In this document: positions 36,716 to 48,447 of the stretch, piece by piece
Layout: each line of letters begins with the position of its first letter
Numbering within the stretch: position 1 is the first letter of the stretch
From: Buddleja alternifolia
Lineage: Eukaryota > Streptophyta > Magnoliopsida > Lamiales > Scrophulariaceae
Reading direction: 5' to 3'
Assembly: GCA_019426215.1 (NCBI GenBank)
Contig: CM033402.1
Span: forward strand, 6,139,246-6,203,245
Length of the DNA: 64,000 nt
Program-made: the position numbers and the translations under genes
The notes under the pieces: generated by a model
Told to the model about the DNA's origin: nothing
The model's database searches: none
The model's input: only the letters and a program-made list of their open reading frames with translations

Positions 36716-37119
36716 TTTATCTGTAGTTTGCATACAGAAAATACATACGCACACATATATGTATATACTTATATGTGTGTGTGCTTATCTATATACCTAC
36801 TTGACTGAATTTTCAAATATTATGATTCAGTGGAAGTACCATTGTGGGGGTGGGTTCTCCAGACCCCCCTCAATTTGTCTACGACGAAGATGAGTACAAG
36901 GATGTCTTCTTATCAGGTAAATCGTCGACGATATGGACTGTTTGATGGTGTGATCTGTTGTGTTATGAATCACTAATTGTATATATTCCATCCTTTAAAA
37001 AAAATCATGTTATGAATGCAGAAGCCAGCTTTATCACCCGCTCGGCTAATCAGTGGTACTCAGAACCGCTTTCAACGGATGCTTTTACCCCAACGGAGAT
37101 GTCTCAATCTATTGAATAA
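32744..37119 (+). CDS. CMK: 4-diphosphocytidyl-2-C-methyl-D-erythritol kinase, chloroplast (11 exons)
   Basis: Exons by GT/AG and frame: 32744-32953, 33384-33479, 33583-33651, 33780-33884, 33992-34048, 35147-35347, 36019-36111, 36199-36298, 36414-36513, 36831-36916, 37022-37119. They sum to 1,215 nt, or 404 residues, with no stop. The Ser/Asn-rich start (about 60 residues) is a likely plastid transit peptide. GHMP-kinase signs are FSPCKINVFLRITDKRADGYH (residues near 98-119, where the substrate binds), the ATP loop PTGAGLGGGSSNAA (187-200), SDIPFFF with the catalytic-type Asp near 229, and MSGSGST near 341-347. The enzyme phosphorylates the 2-hydroxyl of CDP-methylerythritol, step four of the MEP route to isoprenoids, with ATP. 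Intron 1 holds a tandem repeat of its own acceptor; intron 5 holds nested MITEs. A CT-rich Y-patch precedes the ATG. Confidence 0.96.
33032..33416 (+). repeat. Fourfold tandem repeat covering the intron 1 acceptor and start of exon 2 of CMK
   Basis: Four copies of about 97 bases start at 33032, 33129, 33227 and 33324. Each holds a T-rich tract, a TTAG acceptor and the first bases of exon 2 (GTAGTTTAYAATTTTGAGG). The last acceptor (AG at 33382-33383) is the one that keeps the frame. The three upstream copies (exon start at 33092, 33189 and 33287) lead into in-frame stops within about 20 codons. Confidence 0.9.
34059..35057. mobile_element. MITE in CMK intron 5, host of a second element
   Basis: The ends GGCTGTGTTTGTTTATGTTT (left) and GCCTTGTTTGTTTATGTTTC (right, other strand) form inverted repeats. 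Between them lies the element 34416-34974. No clear target duplication was found at the outer ends. Confidence 0.6.
34416..34974. mobile_element. Foldback element in CMK intron 5, 9-bp target duplication
   Basis: Both arms start GGGGTAATGRCATTTTCCCA and pair over about 90 bases. The flanks are AAATAAGTA at 34407-34415 and 34975-34983. It is non-coding and lies within the MITE above, so it came later. Confidence 0.9.
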
Positions 37120-37933
37120 TTTGTCATTGGAAGTCGAAGTGAAAATAATATCAAGTCATAATAACCCAATTTGCTTTCGTAATTGGCTTATTTTTCAGGT
37201 GTTTCTTTTACCCTATATAGTTTCAGAGTTCAGTATATGCAATGTATCTGAGGATCTCAGCAATTAGTTACTGTTCATTGTCGAGTGTACACTACAATAA
37301 TTTTCAGTGAAAGAATAGAATTAAAGTTGGGTGTGATTTTGAGGTCTTGAATTGTAATTTGTACAAGTTCAGATCTCTTTGCCAATAACAAAAGCCTATT
37401 TGTGAGTGATTCTTAGAAAGTCACGAGAAGTTGCCATGTTTCATGTGAAAGTGATTTCAGGAGAGAAGCGAATGGGTCCCGTGATAATCACAATATTATT
37501 ATACAATACTCTATTGTACAGATGGTAGCAATTGTTCTGGAATATGTGTATCCAGACCTAAGAATGATTCCTCATGCATATAGCGATTACCTGGACCTCC
37601 TAAAAGTAATCTTTCGTGAAAATCGTGAACGATAGTCAAACGAGTACTCCAAGTAACACACAACCGCAACCCTAAAGGAGAACAATAGTTTTCTCCAAAG
37701 GGTTATATGCAACTACGAAAAAGATCATAGAAACAATATAAAGGAGATAAAATCAACAGCAAACCAAAGGAACTTCGATGCTTTCTCCACTAAAAAGATT
37801 GAAATTCACAACATCAACAAAGGCAAAAGCATCACAAGAACCAACACCAAATAAAAGTTCATCACATCTATAGTCTTGTTTTTTTTTTTTTTTTCTTTCT
37901 TTATTATTCTTAGAAAGTCCTCAACCATTCATC
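37120..37933. other. Space between the convergent CMK and UBA genes
   Basis: It holds the 3'UTR of CMK (up to about 37400, with AATAAC/AATAGA-like words) and, on the other strand, the 3'UTR of the UBA gene. A T-run lies at 37879-37895. No other gene. Confidence 0.55.
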
Positions 37934-39907
37934 TTATAAAGTAGGTGAGGAAACAAACTGTCGGGGTAAACTAAAAATATCCCTCTCTTCAAACGGAGAA
38001 GTCCATTCCCGGGACCCACCACCACTCTGTTCGCTGGCACCCACCCCATCCTGCAACCCCGGGATCACTGCACCATTCCCATTGGATAAAATCGGTCTCA
38101 TAGCAGACTTAACGCCCACACCATAACCAAATGAGTCATATATACGAGCATTATTCTGCATGGAGTAGTTTGCAGCGGTCCACAACCCGTTGGGCCTATT
38201 TGTCAACGACCCACGATCCAAGCTCCAGTCTATGCTAGTATAATCAAACTGCATCATTGACCCGCCTGTATTCCAGTCCACCGGAGACGAAGACCCGGGC
38301 GACCCGTTTGATCCTATCCCAGAAAAGAGTCCAAGGGACGAAGCGGGAGCTAGTGCTGGAGATGCACCTCCTCTGCTCCAAATCCCATTTAGCCGGCCCA
38401 TGGATCCTTGGGGATCCATTGAGCTATTGCTGGATACAAACTGCTGCTGTGATTGGTACTGAAGCTGGTTGTATAAAGGATTTGAACTGACATTGGGGCT
38501 GGGACCGGGACTAAGGCTTCTAGATACAGCGACAGGTGGAGCAAACCCATTGGGCTTCACTGTTTCGACCCGATTAGGTGGATACCAACCCATTGCCGAC
38601 CCGGGAGGAGATGAGCTAACATTTCCATTAGGAACCTGTTTAATATTAACGGATTGAGGTCGCTGCATGACGATGACAGGTTCTTTAACTGATCCAAGCT
38701 GCAAATTCTTCAACTCATTTCCAAAGGGTATATAACGGGCTTCTGTCTTGGCTGGGGGAGGTGAAGGTGATGTTAATGAGGAGGAGGCGGAAGGGTTAGA
38801 TCCAGAATTTGGCCATCTTTTGTCTGCTGGCACAGCAATCGGTTGTGGTTTTACCCACTCTGATTTAGGTGGTATTTTTTTCAATACCTGTATAGTTTTG
38901 ACCGGGGATTCCACTGAAGAACCTACTGTTGTTGGAACTTTGGTATAATTAAAATCTTTTTCGTCCCTTTTTTGTTGTATGATGGTAGATGAGGCAGCTT
39001 TAGTTGTTTGTACTCTCACTCCGTTCTGACTATATGCTGTTGGTTGTACCTTGCTGTTGGCTACTACAATAGGAGGATCACCTGTTTCTTCTGGTTTGGG
39101 AGGGCCAGCTGGCGTCTCCTCCTTCTGCGCCTTTAATATTTCTTCAGCTTTATCAAGATCGCCCTCACACGATACTATAGCTCTTTCAACCTCCTGCTTA
39201 GAAGACTTGTATCTAATTTCCATATCCGTAATGCGAGCAAGCTCTTCAGATATGTCAATTTTCAAATTACCCCCACCGTCAAGATTATTATGTTCAATAT
39301 GTTTGTTGTCTTCTTCACCACTTTCGAAGAGCCATGCTACTGATTCTTCTACTCTACCTTCATTTAGAATTAAAGCCATTGTAGCCCGCTCTTGAGAGAA
39401 ACCCATAGCTACAAGCTGTTGAGCTAAAGCTTCTAGCTTCCTTGACATGAGATAGCCACTGCACTTCTCATGAAGTTCTTGTGCTCGCCTCTCCTTTTGT
39501 CGTTGATGTTTCCTCTCATTCTTTTGGCGTATTTTTTCTCTTTTGTCATTGTCAGCTCCAGGGACTGCCTCCTGACGGGGGAGAGATGTTTTTTCTTTAT
39601 GGTCTTCTGACTCGCCAGACCAGCTGCCATTATTGGAAACAGAATCATACTCGAGGGCAGTACCAGATGAATTCCCGTTATGGTCATCCGTCTCATCTAT
39701 GTTTCGAAAACGACCATTCACATGAAGTGGACTGGTGGAAGGCACAGGTGCTGTCTCAAACGTATGAAATGTTCCCAAAAGAGGATTGTATCCACTTGCT
39801 GGCGTCCCACCGGTGGTGTTTGCATGACTTGAGGGCTTTAAAGAACTCTTGGGAGGTTCCTTGGCAGCCTTTTTGTCTTTTGACTTAGATCTAGATGCTG
39901 GAGACAT
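37934..39907 (-). CDS. UBA-domain protein, 657 residues
   Basis: The coding region is a single exon from the ATG at 39907. The start is basic and low in order (MSPASRSKSKDKKAAKEPPK). A charged helix, likely a coiled coil, spans residues 120-148. A UBA domain spans about 156-196 (LEALAQQLVAMGFSQERATM, ending SVAWLFESGE), and a second three-helix UBA-like piece about 219-260 (ISEELARITDMEIRY, then VERAIVSCEGDLDKAEEIL). The long remainder is Pro/Ser/Gly/Asn-rich without a domain I know. UBA domains bind ubiquitin; similar plant proteins are listed only as UBA/TS-N or EF1B-like proteins, and I know no assigned role. A 5'UTR intron precedes the ATG. Confident in the gene, not in its function. Confidence 0.9.
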   Translation of the reverse strand: MSPASRSKSKDKKAAKEPPKSSLKPSSHANTTGGTPASGYNPLLGTFHTFETAPVPSTSPLHVNGRFRNIDETDDHNGNSSGTALEYDSVSNNGSWSGESEDHKEKTSLPRQEAVPGADNDKREKIRQKNERKHQRQKERRAQELHEKCSGYLMSRKLEALAQQLVAMGFSQERATMALILNEGRVEESVAWLFESGEEDNKHIEHNNLDGGGNLKIDISEELARITDMEIRYKSSKQEVERAIVSCEGDLDKAEEILKAQKEETPAGPPKPEETGDPPIVVANSKVQPTAYSQNGVRVQTTKAASSTIIQQKRDEKDFNYTKVPTTVGSSVESPVKTIQVLKKIPPKSEWVKPQPIAVPADKRWPNSGSNPSASSSLTSPSPPPAKTEARYIPFGNELKNLQLGSVKEPVIVMQRPQSVNIKQVPNGNVSSSPPGSAMGWYPPNRVETVKPNGFAPPVAVSRSLSPGPSPNVSSNPLYNQLQYQSQQQFVSSNSSMDPQGSMGRLNGIWSRGGASPALAPASSLGLFSGIGSNGSPGSSSPVDWNTGGSMMQFDYTSIDWSLDRGSLTNRPNGLWTAANYSMQNNARIYDSFGYGVGVKSAMRPILSNGNGAVIPGLQDGVGASEQSGGGSREWTSPFEERDIFSLPRQFVSSPTL

Positions 39908-40200
39908 ATTCTCTCAACTTCAAGTTCTAATTCTGCAATACTGAAGGACAAGAAAACATTAGCTATTAAAACACGCAAGCTCAACCAGAAAAACATAATG
40001 AGAGCAATGAAGACTTGTCTTCACAATAAATTAGTTGGTTTCAACAATAACGACAATGAGGAAATCGTCCATCTATACATTGTCAAATGTGAAATTCTAT
40101 CCATGGAGCACATTTGTAACATCCAAATTGGCAACAAAGATACACAGAAAGAAGAGAAGATAGCACAGACTACGAGCTGAGTGAGTTCAGCATAACAATT

Positions 40201-40356
40201 GACAAGATGCATGCTGTGCATATGTGCATTATGAAAAAATAGCATGGTAAATATGATAAGAAAACCAGAACAGCTTTTATTTACCATGACAAGATGCATG
40301 CTGTGCATATGTGCATTCTGAAGATAATAGCATGGTAAATATGCTGTGCATACTTG
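40201..40356 (+). repeat. Tandem duplication with TGCATATGTGCAT words
   Basis: GACAAGATGCATGCTGTGCA occurs at 40201 and 40288, followed in both by TATGTGCATT and AATAGCATGGTAAATATG. The unit is 87 bases, inside the leader intron of the UBA gene. Confidence 0.85.
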
Positions 40357-41371
40357 TCAAGAATAGATGAAATGCAAATTCTCCATTTAAAGAACCGACT
40401 GACTACAAAATTACATATTTAGATGCATGGCTTTCTCATAAGGGCGCTATATGTTGGTCCATAAAATTTTTATTGTAGAATATCTAGCATGTCAGTTTGC
40501 TGGCTATAGAAAGGAAAACTGAATAGTTAATAATTTTGTTCAAGGATGATAGCATAGAAGAAATCAGAAGACGACAAAAAAGAGGCTTTGGGCCATAGCA
40601 ATCACGTAAAAATAACAATGAACCCCATGATACGCCAATTAAGGCAACAACACATCCTATTCAGGACAAAAAACACATCCTTAACACTGTATCACTTCCA
40701 ATCAAGTTGGGGAAACTTGTCTTGATGGAATTCGCAAAAGTATGCATGATAGAAGAGAATAAACCAGAAAAGGGGCATGACATTATAGATAAACATACAC
40801 ATATAGCAGAAAATAAAGAAGATCAACTGCATATAGCATTTTATTTCTCACAGAAATAAAAAGGATGTAATTAACAAATACTTCCAATAGATGGATGAAA
40901 AAAATTGATGCACATTCTGTGATTAACAATTCACTTTTCTCTCCATTGATATGAATTATAGATCAACTTGTCCTGCAACTTTCTCTACTTTCTGTTGCAC
41001 TCTTTAATCAACGCAATCATGAAAGTTCTTTTGCTTTGACGCATATTTACAAGAAATACAAGTTCTAGCCCTAATGAATTTACCACTGCAGCAACCTTTT
41101 CAGCCTGTAATGTTTCATCGAAATAACCAGAAACCAGAATTGAGGCGCAGTATATACTGTCAGATTCACCAGATGTGCATGTGCCATATCACAGCCATTG
41201 GGATCGTCGGACATGTTGCATCTGAGACATTTTCCTCTTTTGTAACTTATCAAAATTATAGCCATTTCTACATTTATTATTTCCACACCTAGATTACAAT
41301 CCTTGATGCAACATCATCATTTGAATTCAATCATAGAGCCTTAATTTCATGCCGGATTTCAGTAGCACTAT

Positions 41372-41809
41372 ATCACATACTGAAAAAGCTTTTGGCCATG
41401 CTTCGATTCACATACTGGACAAGCCTTTGACCATGCTCCATTATCTCCCACCATCAAATTTCACCTATACTTCTTCATCGTAGTTCAGTTATTTCACTAC
41501 TCGACAAATATCAATCCTAACTGCTAATCGACCATGCTCCAGCACTGCCACAAAAAATAAGAAGAAAATCCCGTCTTCAAGCGACAAAATATCACATACT
41601 GAAAAAGCTTTTGGCCATGCTTCGATTCACATACTGGACAAGCCTTTGACCATGCTCCATTATCTCCCACCATCAAATTTCACCTATACTTCTTCATCGT
41701 AGTTCAGTTATTTCACTACTCGACAAATATCAATCCTAACTGCTAATCGACCATGCTCCAGCACTGCCACAAAAAATAAGGAGAAAATCCCGTCTTCAAG
41801 CGACAAAAC
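41372..41809 (+). repeat. 219-bp tandem duplication, nearly identical
   Basis: The unit starting ATCACATACTGAAAAAGC at 41372 repeats at 41591. By eye the two copies differ only at one base (AATAAGAAG against AATAAGGAG) and at the last base. It lies in the leader intron of the UBA gene and looks recent. Confidence 0.93.
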
Positions 41810-42751
41810 TCCAAATAGCATTAATGTCTCGCTTTATAAATATTGCAATACTTAAACATGCACAAATTAATTCCACGGCCTGGTCCCAAACTCAGATAAA
41901 AATTAAAATCATAAAAATACAAAAAAATTGATCCAGACCAAATTTGGTTTCTCGGAAGCAAAAGCCACCGCCTACCTTCTGAGTCAACCTTTTGCCTCAA
42001 CAATTAAATTACAAAAACGCACACAACCACAAATACACATCAAAAATTTATAAGTTCGTCATACAAATTACAATCATATAATCACAAATTGACACGCTCA
42101 CATCAAATCTATACATACACACCTCAATCCACATAAAAACAAGAGCAACACCACATGCAGATCAAGCAATCCGAAAACCAAAACCGCATCAATTAGCCAA
42201 CAATTACAAAATCAACAATGACGAAAGCACGGCCTCAAAATCAAGAATTAAAACAATTGAACGCATTCACCAAATTCATCAAATTCCAAGCCCTAACACT
42301 AAATTGCAAACGCATAAAAATCAAAAGAAAAATAATCATAGCGATCGATCACAGAAATAGGAGAATCGCGTAGCGAAACATCACCTGCAACGGATCGAGA
42401 CAGAGATATAGAGTTCCGTGCGTTGAATTCTTTATTGTTCAGAGATTGAGGATTTGATTTAATGTCAGAGAGACAGACAGACAGAGGATTCGCGAGAGAG
42501 AGAAAGAGATATATAGAGAGAGAAAGTGTGGGTTGCAATATGATATATAGATATAGAGAGAGAAAGAGAGGAGAGAGAGATAGGTAATGCGAGGCTGGAA
42601 AATAAAACTGATTCAACGGGGATTAGGGTTTTTTTATTCTTTTTTATTTTATTTTAATTTTGGGAAAAATTAATTTGCGTACAATAAAAAACATAGTAAA
42701 GACCAAAATTAATTTGGCTAAGCGATAAGCGGCTTGTGACCCACGATAAAT

Positions 42752-43040
42752 GTTCAACCATTATTGAAGACACCATCTTGGAGAGGGACTTCTCTTTGCA
42801 CGACACGAGGGATACAATTCGAACCAAGGACACCAGTGGCGACAAAGGTTCAAATACTATTAAAGACACCATTTTGGGAAGGACTTTTCTTTGCACGACA
42901 TGGTAGGAGGGATACAATTCGGCCTGAGGACCCCAGAGACTACAAAGGTTCAAATACTATTGAAGACGACATCTTGAGAAGAACTTCTCTTTGCGCGACA
43001 GCGGCATGAGGGATACAACTCGGCTGGAGGGATTAGTCTT
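42752..43040 (+). repeat. Three tandem copies of a unit of about 98 bases
   Basis: GTTCAAATACTATT(G/A)AAGAC recurs at 42752 (diverged), 42848 and 42948, each followed by TTCTCTTTGCRCGACA and GAGGGATACAA. It starts just upstream of the UBA gene. Non-coding. Confidence 0.85.
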
Positions 43041-44600
43041 TCTCGTCTAAACTTTTGAAACTTGAAAAAATATATTACAGGTCAAAAAGCGGGCAGGGGC
43101 AGTTGGGGCTTCGTGTTTTGTACATTAATGACACAATTTACCCCTTGTTTAAATGTACAACCGGGTGAGGCACATGTTTTTTGGACTTCAGGAACGTGCG
43201 TCGCATGGAAGCTTATCTCTTGAACAGGGAATTTTAAAGAAGTAATGTCACACACCTGGTCCACCATTGCGCATAAAATTCTTGAGTGTTAGTCAAACTC
43301 AATTAATTACAATGAAATAATAAAAGTTATAGTTAAGTTGGATATAGTCAGTTCGATGTGTGTTAGATTTTTCTTAATGTTTGCTCTAGCTTCTTTTTGG
43401 TGTAGAAATTGACCTGAAATCTAAGGAGCTGCGTAGGATTGGTCGAAGATAATGCCAATGTGGACCCTATGACGGTTTGTAGCATGGCAAATGTGCTTTT
43501 GGTGAGTAATCTGTAATCCTTGTGTGTTTCATTAGGACTTTCCTTTGAGAATTTATAATAACGGTCACATGGTCGTGTTTGTGAGCTTCCACGTATATGG
43601 TCCAGATGAGGAATTGGTCCTTATAATCGAGAACCTATGTTTTGGTCTTAGCATATTAATGATTTAAGTATAAATAATTCAGTTGCTCTTTAAGGTCTAA
43701 ACGTAATTATGTTCTCCTCGACAAATGTTTTAGTTTTTCCAATGACTGATTCTCATTTGCCTATCAAGTATGAGTCGTTATCAGCTATCACCCAATAAAT
43801 ATTGATTTTAATTTTTAGTTAATATGTACATTGATAAATTCGGTATAACATCATTTTCTCATAGAAAAATCTCCATTTAAAATGAAGTAGAAACAAAAAT
43901 CTTGGGGATATAATTGAATTTTGACAAATATTTGCAAATTGGATTGAATTTACACATACACAGAAAAAATTTGAATTTTTTTTCACTGATAGAATGTGAT
44001 TGATCGAAATTTGTAAGTTACACTAGCTTCACTTTTTTCTTTAATGATGTTTGATTGAAAGTAGTCATAAACAAAATAATTGATTTTATATTAACTTAAA
44101 TAGGATGCTAATTATCGCTTGTACTTTGAATCTTTAGGTGTCATTTTCTTTGACAATTAATAAGCAATATATTCATAACCTCATGGGTACTTAGTACTTA
44201 CGTTTATTGTGACTAATCAAATAGGTCGAATATACAATTACTAATTAATATTATTACTAATCAAAATAATCTAATAGTATTACTCATTGTCATTAGGAGG
44301 CTAACAAAAAAAAACAGGTCCCTGTATTTACGGTATTTACATGCATTTCGTTTTGCACCAAATTATATTTTATTCAATCGCGACTCGGTAGTTGCCATTA
44401 TATAATATTGCAATGCGCATTATTTCCTCAATTCCTCTTAAAGTAAGTTTTAATACATTTTTATGTTGCTTTATTCGTGTAAGAATTTGTTTTACTATTT
44501 CGTGTTTTTATTTTGAGTTCACATTTTTGTGCGTGAATGAGCCTTTTTAACATGGGACATATTGGCAGTTAACAATGTCCACAATCTAAAATGTCGACCT
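43041..44600. other. Gene-free AT-rich stretch
   Basis: No frame, RNA gene or clear transposon end was recognised. It may hold old repeats too diverged to see. Confidence 0.45.
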
Positions 44601-44604
44601 CCGT

Positions 44605-44825
44605 TTCATTTTTTTTTGGATAGAGAAAAAATTTAGGTAGAATCGGTTCCGATCATCTATTAGGGTCAGGGACTTAGGGCCCTTTGGTACCATAAATCGC
44701 TTATAGAGTAATTTTGATCGACCACCAACACAGTCTTTACTTTGGCAGAGGGAATTAAACACATAACCTTTTGAGGGGAGGTGACACGTTCTTACCAACT
44801 GAACCAACTTTTGTTGGCCCATTGT
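44605..44825 (-). mobile_element. tRNA-derived SINE
   Basis: On the minus strand, an A box lies at 44807-44791 (TTGGTTCAGTTGGTAAG) and a B box near 44769-44750 (GGTTATGTGTTTAATTCCC). A non-tRNA body follows and ends in an A-run near 44610. This is the layout of plant SINEs. Promoter boxes are diverged, so it is old. Confidence 0.65.
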
Positions 44826-44839
44826 ATTTTGAAAAAACT

Positions 44840-44985
44840 ACATTCCGCATGCCCCCTCCTCATTGTATTTACATATCGCTCACCAACACAACCCCACACT
44901 ATCAAAGAGAATCAAACCCACAACTTTTGCCAGGAAGTGATTCATTTCTTACCAACTAAACCAACATGTATTAGCGCACCTCTTC
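44840..44985 (-). mobile_element. Second tRNA-derived SINE, related and adjacent
   Basis: Minus-strand A box TTGGTTTAGTTGGTAAGAA at about 44963-44945 and B box GTTGTGGGTTTGATTCTC at 44923-44906. It is in the same orientation as 44605-44825 and similar in the first 80 bases. Its 3' part seems cut short. Confidence 0.6.
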
Positions 44986-45255
44986 GTTTCATTATTTGAT
45001 GACTTATTCATTATTATTGGTAAAGCTGAGATCCCAAGATGTCAAAGGTTTTGAGTTCTACTTTCACTAACAGCGTAAGACGATTTCTCTACTTTCATGA
45101 TAATTATTGTAAATTAGTACTTTTGCTATTTGTTGAATGATGAATGATATTCATGTTATAATTGATTTAGGTAACCGATTCTCTAAAAAATAATAATCAA
45201 AGAGCATCATTTTTTTAATCTCATCAGGCAATTACTATTATCGAAGGGAAAATTC

Positions 45256-45411
45256 TAAGGTGGATTGGGAGTATTGCTCCCGATCCATTTTACACCACAC
45301 ATTCAAAATGAGTGGGGTGATTTTCACACCTACATACCCTGTGTAAATCATCCCACTACAAGTGTTTGTGTGGTGAAAAATGGAGCGGGAGCAACACTCC
45401 CGATCCACCAT
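45256..45411. mobile_element. Short MITE with near-complete inverted repeat
   Basis: The ends (GGTGGATTGGGAGTATTGCT and, on the other strand, GGTGGATCGGGAGTGTTGCT) pair for about 45 bases, with an inner CACCACACA/TGTGTGGTG pair. The same family is found at 63602-63762. Confidence 0.75.
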
Positions 45412-45504
45412 AAAATTACCCATTATCAAAGGTCGGATGACTCTGATTGATTTTGCATGTATTATGACTATCAACATCAATAAATCTGGCCTCCATTTCT
45501 TTTG

Positions 45505-46833
45505 CGGGAAAATTGCATCAACCTCCCTTGAATTATAGATATTTTGGCAATCACACCCTTCATATTTGGTATATTGGCATGAACTTTTATTTTTTCAACT
45601 TTTTCATTAAATTTACTATCGAAAGACCAAAAAGTCCTTCACATTTGGACTAAAAAAGATTAAATTAACTAATTAGTTGGAGTATGAAAAGGTACCACTA
45701 AATTATATAGTAATAAAAAAATGAATAATAAAGTATCTTAAATTAAAAAGCTGTTAGAAATATAGCTATAAATTCCTAAAATTTAAATTAATAAAGAAAA
45801 CCTAATTTAATCAGAATCCTTTTATGATCCAAAAGATATTACTTAAAAATATTAATTTTAACTCTCTCCCAATTCAACTAATGTGAAATTACATGAAAAA
45901 GTATGTATATATTGTTTTTGTTAATTTAATTTGTTGCACCATTTTTCTTATTTTTATATATGGCAATCTTCTATAGAAAAAAATGAGTACTTCTTTTTGT
46001 TTTTTCATTTTGTATTTAGTATAAATTCACATACATGTGTTAAGAATTTATGGTAATAATAAGGGTGTTCTTATTTTTTAATTGAGACCAAGAAAGAAAG
46101 GACAAACATTATGTTGTGATACTCCTAAGCTTTGAACTTTTATTAAACTATACTATTGTTGTTACGAAATTGTCATAAATTTATTATTTTTCACAAATAT
46201 TACTATATCTATTTAAGAACAAAACCATGGCGGATTATAAGATGTGTATTTACCCTTTATTGGTAATTTTATTTTTATTTTTTCAATAGAATATACTTCT
46301 AAATTAGCACTTTTTTGAAAGAAGTTGTTGAATTTTATTATGAAGAAGCATATTTGAATAGTAAAATATTAAATACATAAGATTAGTCAAGTTCTTTCTT
46401 TTGTACTTCTATTTCTTTTTTAAAGAGAAAAATTAGAGTTATTCGGTTTATGAAAAATGTTTGAATTATATGAACATATTTAAGCAATAAAATTATTAGA
46501 TTACAAACAGAATTCATGATTAATTAAGAGGATATTTTTTAGCAGTTTAGAGTTATATTTCTATAATTTTAAATGTGGATGCCACAATTTTTTTATTTTA
46601 TTTTATGTCGTTTGATGATATTTTGATTATTTAATCGTTTTGATAATTTTTCATTGACCAAGACATATAAGTTAAAGTTAACTTTTTTTAATTCAAAAGT
46701 GAATGTATTTTAGTCATTAATTAAAAAATATATTGAAAAAAGTGAAGCAGGGGAGGTCCATGCCAAATTTGCAATCGTAAGGGGTAAGAATGTCAAACGC
46801 CCATAGTTCAGGCAAGGTTGATACAATTATCCC
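45505..46833. mobile_element. Foldback element of 1.3 kb, 9-bp target duplication
   Basis: The ends start GGGAAAATTGCATCAACCT and, on the other strand, GGGATAATTGTATCAACCT, and pair over about 100 bases. The flanks are TTTCTTTTG at 45496-45504 and 46834-46842. The AT-rich interior has no transposase. Confidence 0.82.
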
Positions 46834-46842
46834 TTTCTTTTG

Positions 46843-47504
46843 TTTTTCATACTTTTTCTTATTAAGAGCGTTCATCTCTCTTATATACGTTTAGATATCT
46901 TGTATGAGAACTTTACTTTGTTAGAGTGAGTATAGCCATTATATTATTGGTTGTATTGTAAATTATTTTGAACTAAAGCAAAATGATTAGCTTTCACTAT
47001 ATATATATATTTGTAAGTAAATATATATATATATATATATATATATACAAAATATATTATAAAAGTACACGTGGGTTTCAAACATAAGTTGCTAAAATGA
47101 AAAAATCGTCTTATAAGTATTCTATGATGGCGTAGTACATACATATATAGAACTGGATCCCCTTGGCTGCTAATAAAAAAACTATGCTTTATTGAGAATC
47201 AAATTTTGGATTTGTATAAGCATCAAATATTAGTCCATAAAATATTAGTTCATGAGATATTTGAAAACGCACCCGTGGTCCGTGGGGAAGCCTAAATAAA
47301 CTATCAACTCAATTACACAATGAAATGTACAATCTACCTAACAACATATGTTTAAAGAAATGCTTAGAAGATCAGTATCAAATCACACATTATATTCGGA
47401 TAATGATTATACTTAACACCTATAATTGAGACCTATAACATAGTCAAATGTATATTTTTATTATTTGGATACTATAAAAGACTCTAATTTATTTATATCA
47501 AAAC
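46843..47504. other. Gene-free stretch with TA microsatellites
   Basis: TA runs at 46999-47011 and 47021-47047. Nothing else recognised. Confidence 0.5.
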
Positions 47505-47745
47505 CTACATGAAAGATGACCAATGAACATGAACGTAATCATGATTTGAGGTTTGGGGGCGAATACCAAAAAAAAATATAAGGGAAAAACTTGATAGTTT
47601 AGATTTTGGGGAGCGAAATTTCAAATATTGTAGAAGCAAAAAAAAAAAAAAAAATTCATAGAATTTTTTTTTTGGTTGGGGGATGGGAGGGGGGGGGGGG
47701 GATGAATGCCCCACCAGCCCCTTGTCTTCGTCTCTGTCGAGGAAT
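47505..47745. mobile_element. Relative of the G-run repeat element
   Basis: It shares the layout of 31095-31340: a left part with GGTTTGGGGGCGAATA, A- and T-runs, a long G-run (47681-47701), then CCCC and GTCTTCGTCTCTGTC. Confidence 0.5.
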
Positions 47746-48447
47746 ACGATTAAATTTTTTTCTAAATGTTTCGTCTCTTAGAAGAAATTATACTTTTGAT
47801 AAGTGTTAATGAACATTGATATGATTTTTTATTTTTTTAATAACAATATAAGATGTTAACCAACCGATGAAATTAGATTAAATTCATTTTAAACAAGGGC
47901 GACGTAGTCGCACTGGTCTTTGCACATGAATTACATATTACTTTGTTCATTCTAATTTTGAGCTAATCTCATATCTCTAGAAATATTTTTGTAATACATT
48001 ATATCAAATCTTTATATTTCGTTGCATGTTCATTGGTACCTAAACTTTATATAATTTAATTTGGAAATATAGAAAATACCATTTAGTTTCCTCTAGTTTA
48101 GAATTAGTGTAGAGAGTATACATATTAATATTAACAATTCAATATCAATAGTTCATGCAATTCTTATATATTCAGGTGTTTTGTGTTATATCCTAAACTT
48201 CATGGGTGAAAAGTACAGTTTTACCAAATTCAAAGGCGTATTGAGAAACCATGTGCGACTTATTACTAGCTGGGTAAAATACTCTTTGCCCCCATGAATT
48301 ATACCTCTCGTACTAAATACCCCATTGAACTGTACAAAAATACATTTACCCCCTTCAATTGCTTGTAATTGTCTTAATCACACTCGATCAATATCTTTTC
48401 TTTTCTTTTTTCATTTTTCCATCATTTTTTCCTCTTCTTATATTTTA

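Larger units (their letters stand above)
39908..42632 (-). promoter_or_regulatory. 5'UTR, leader intron and promoter of the UBA gene
   Basis: On the minus strand an acceptor TATTGCAG lies about 30 bases before the ATG (near 39934), and a donor GCAG|GTGATG near 42383, giving a leader intron of about 2.45 kb. The first UTR exon lies near 42384-42550, with CT-rich repeats upstream (42480-42580). A telo-box, AAACCCTAA on the minus strand, lies at 42624-42632. Telo-boxes are common in promoters of plant growth genes. Confidence 0.6.

Noticed and set aside
39481..39888. Plus-strand frame opposite the UBA gene
   Set aside because: Antisense shadow of the UBA coding exon.
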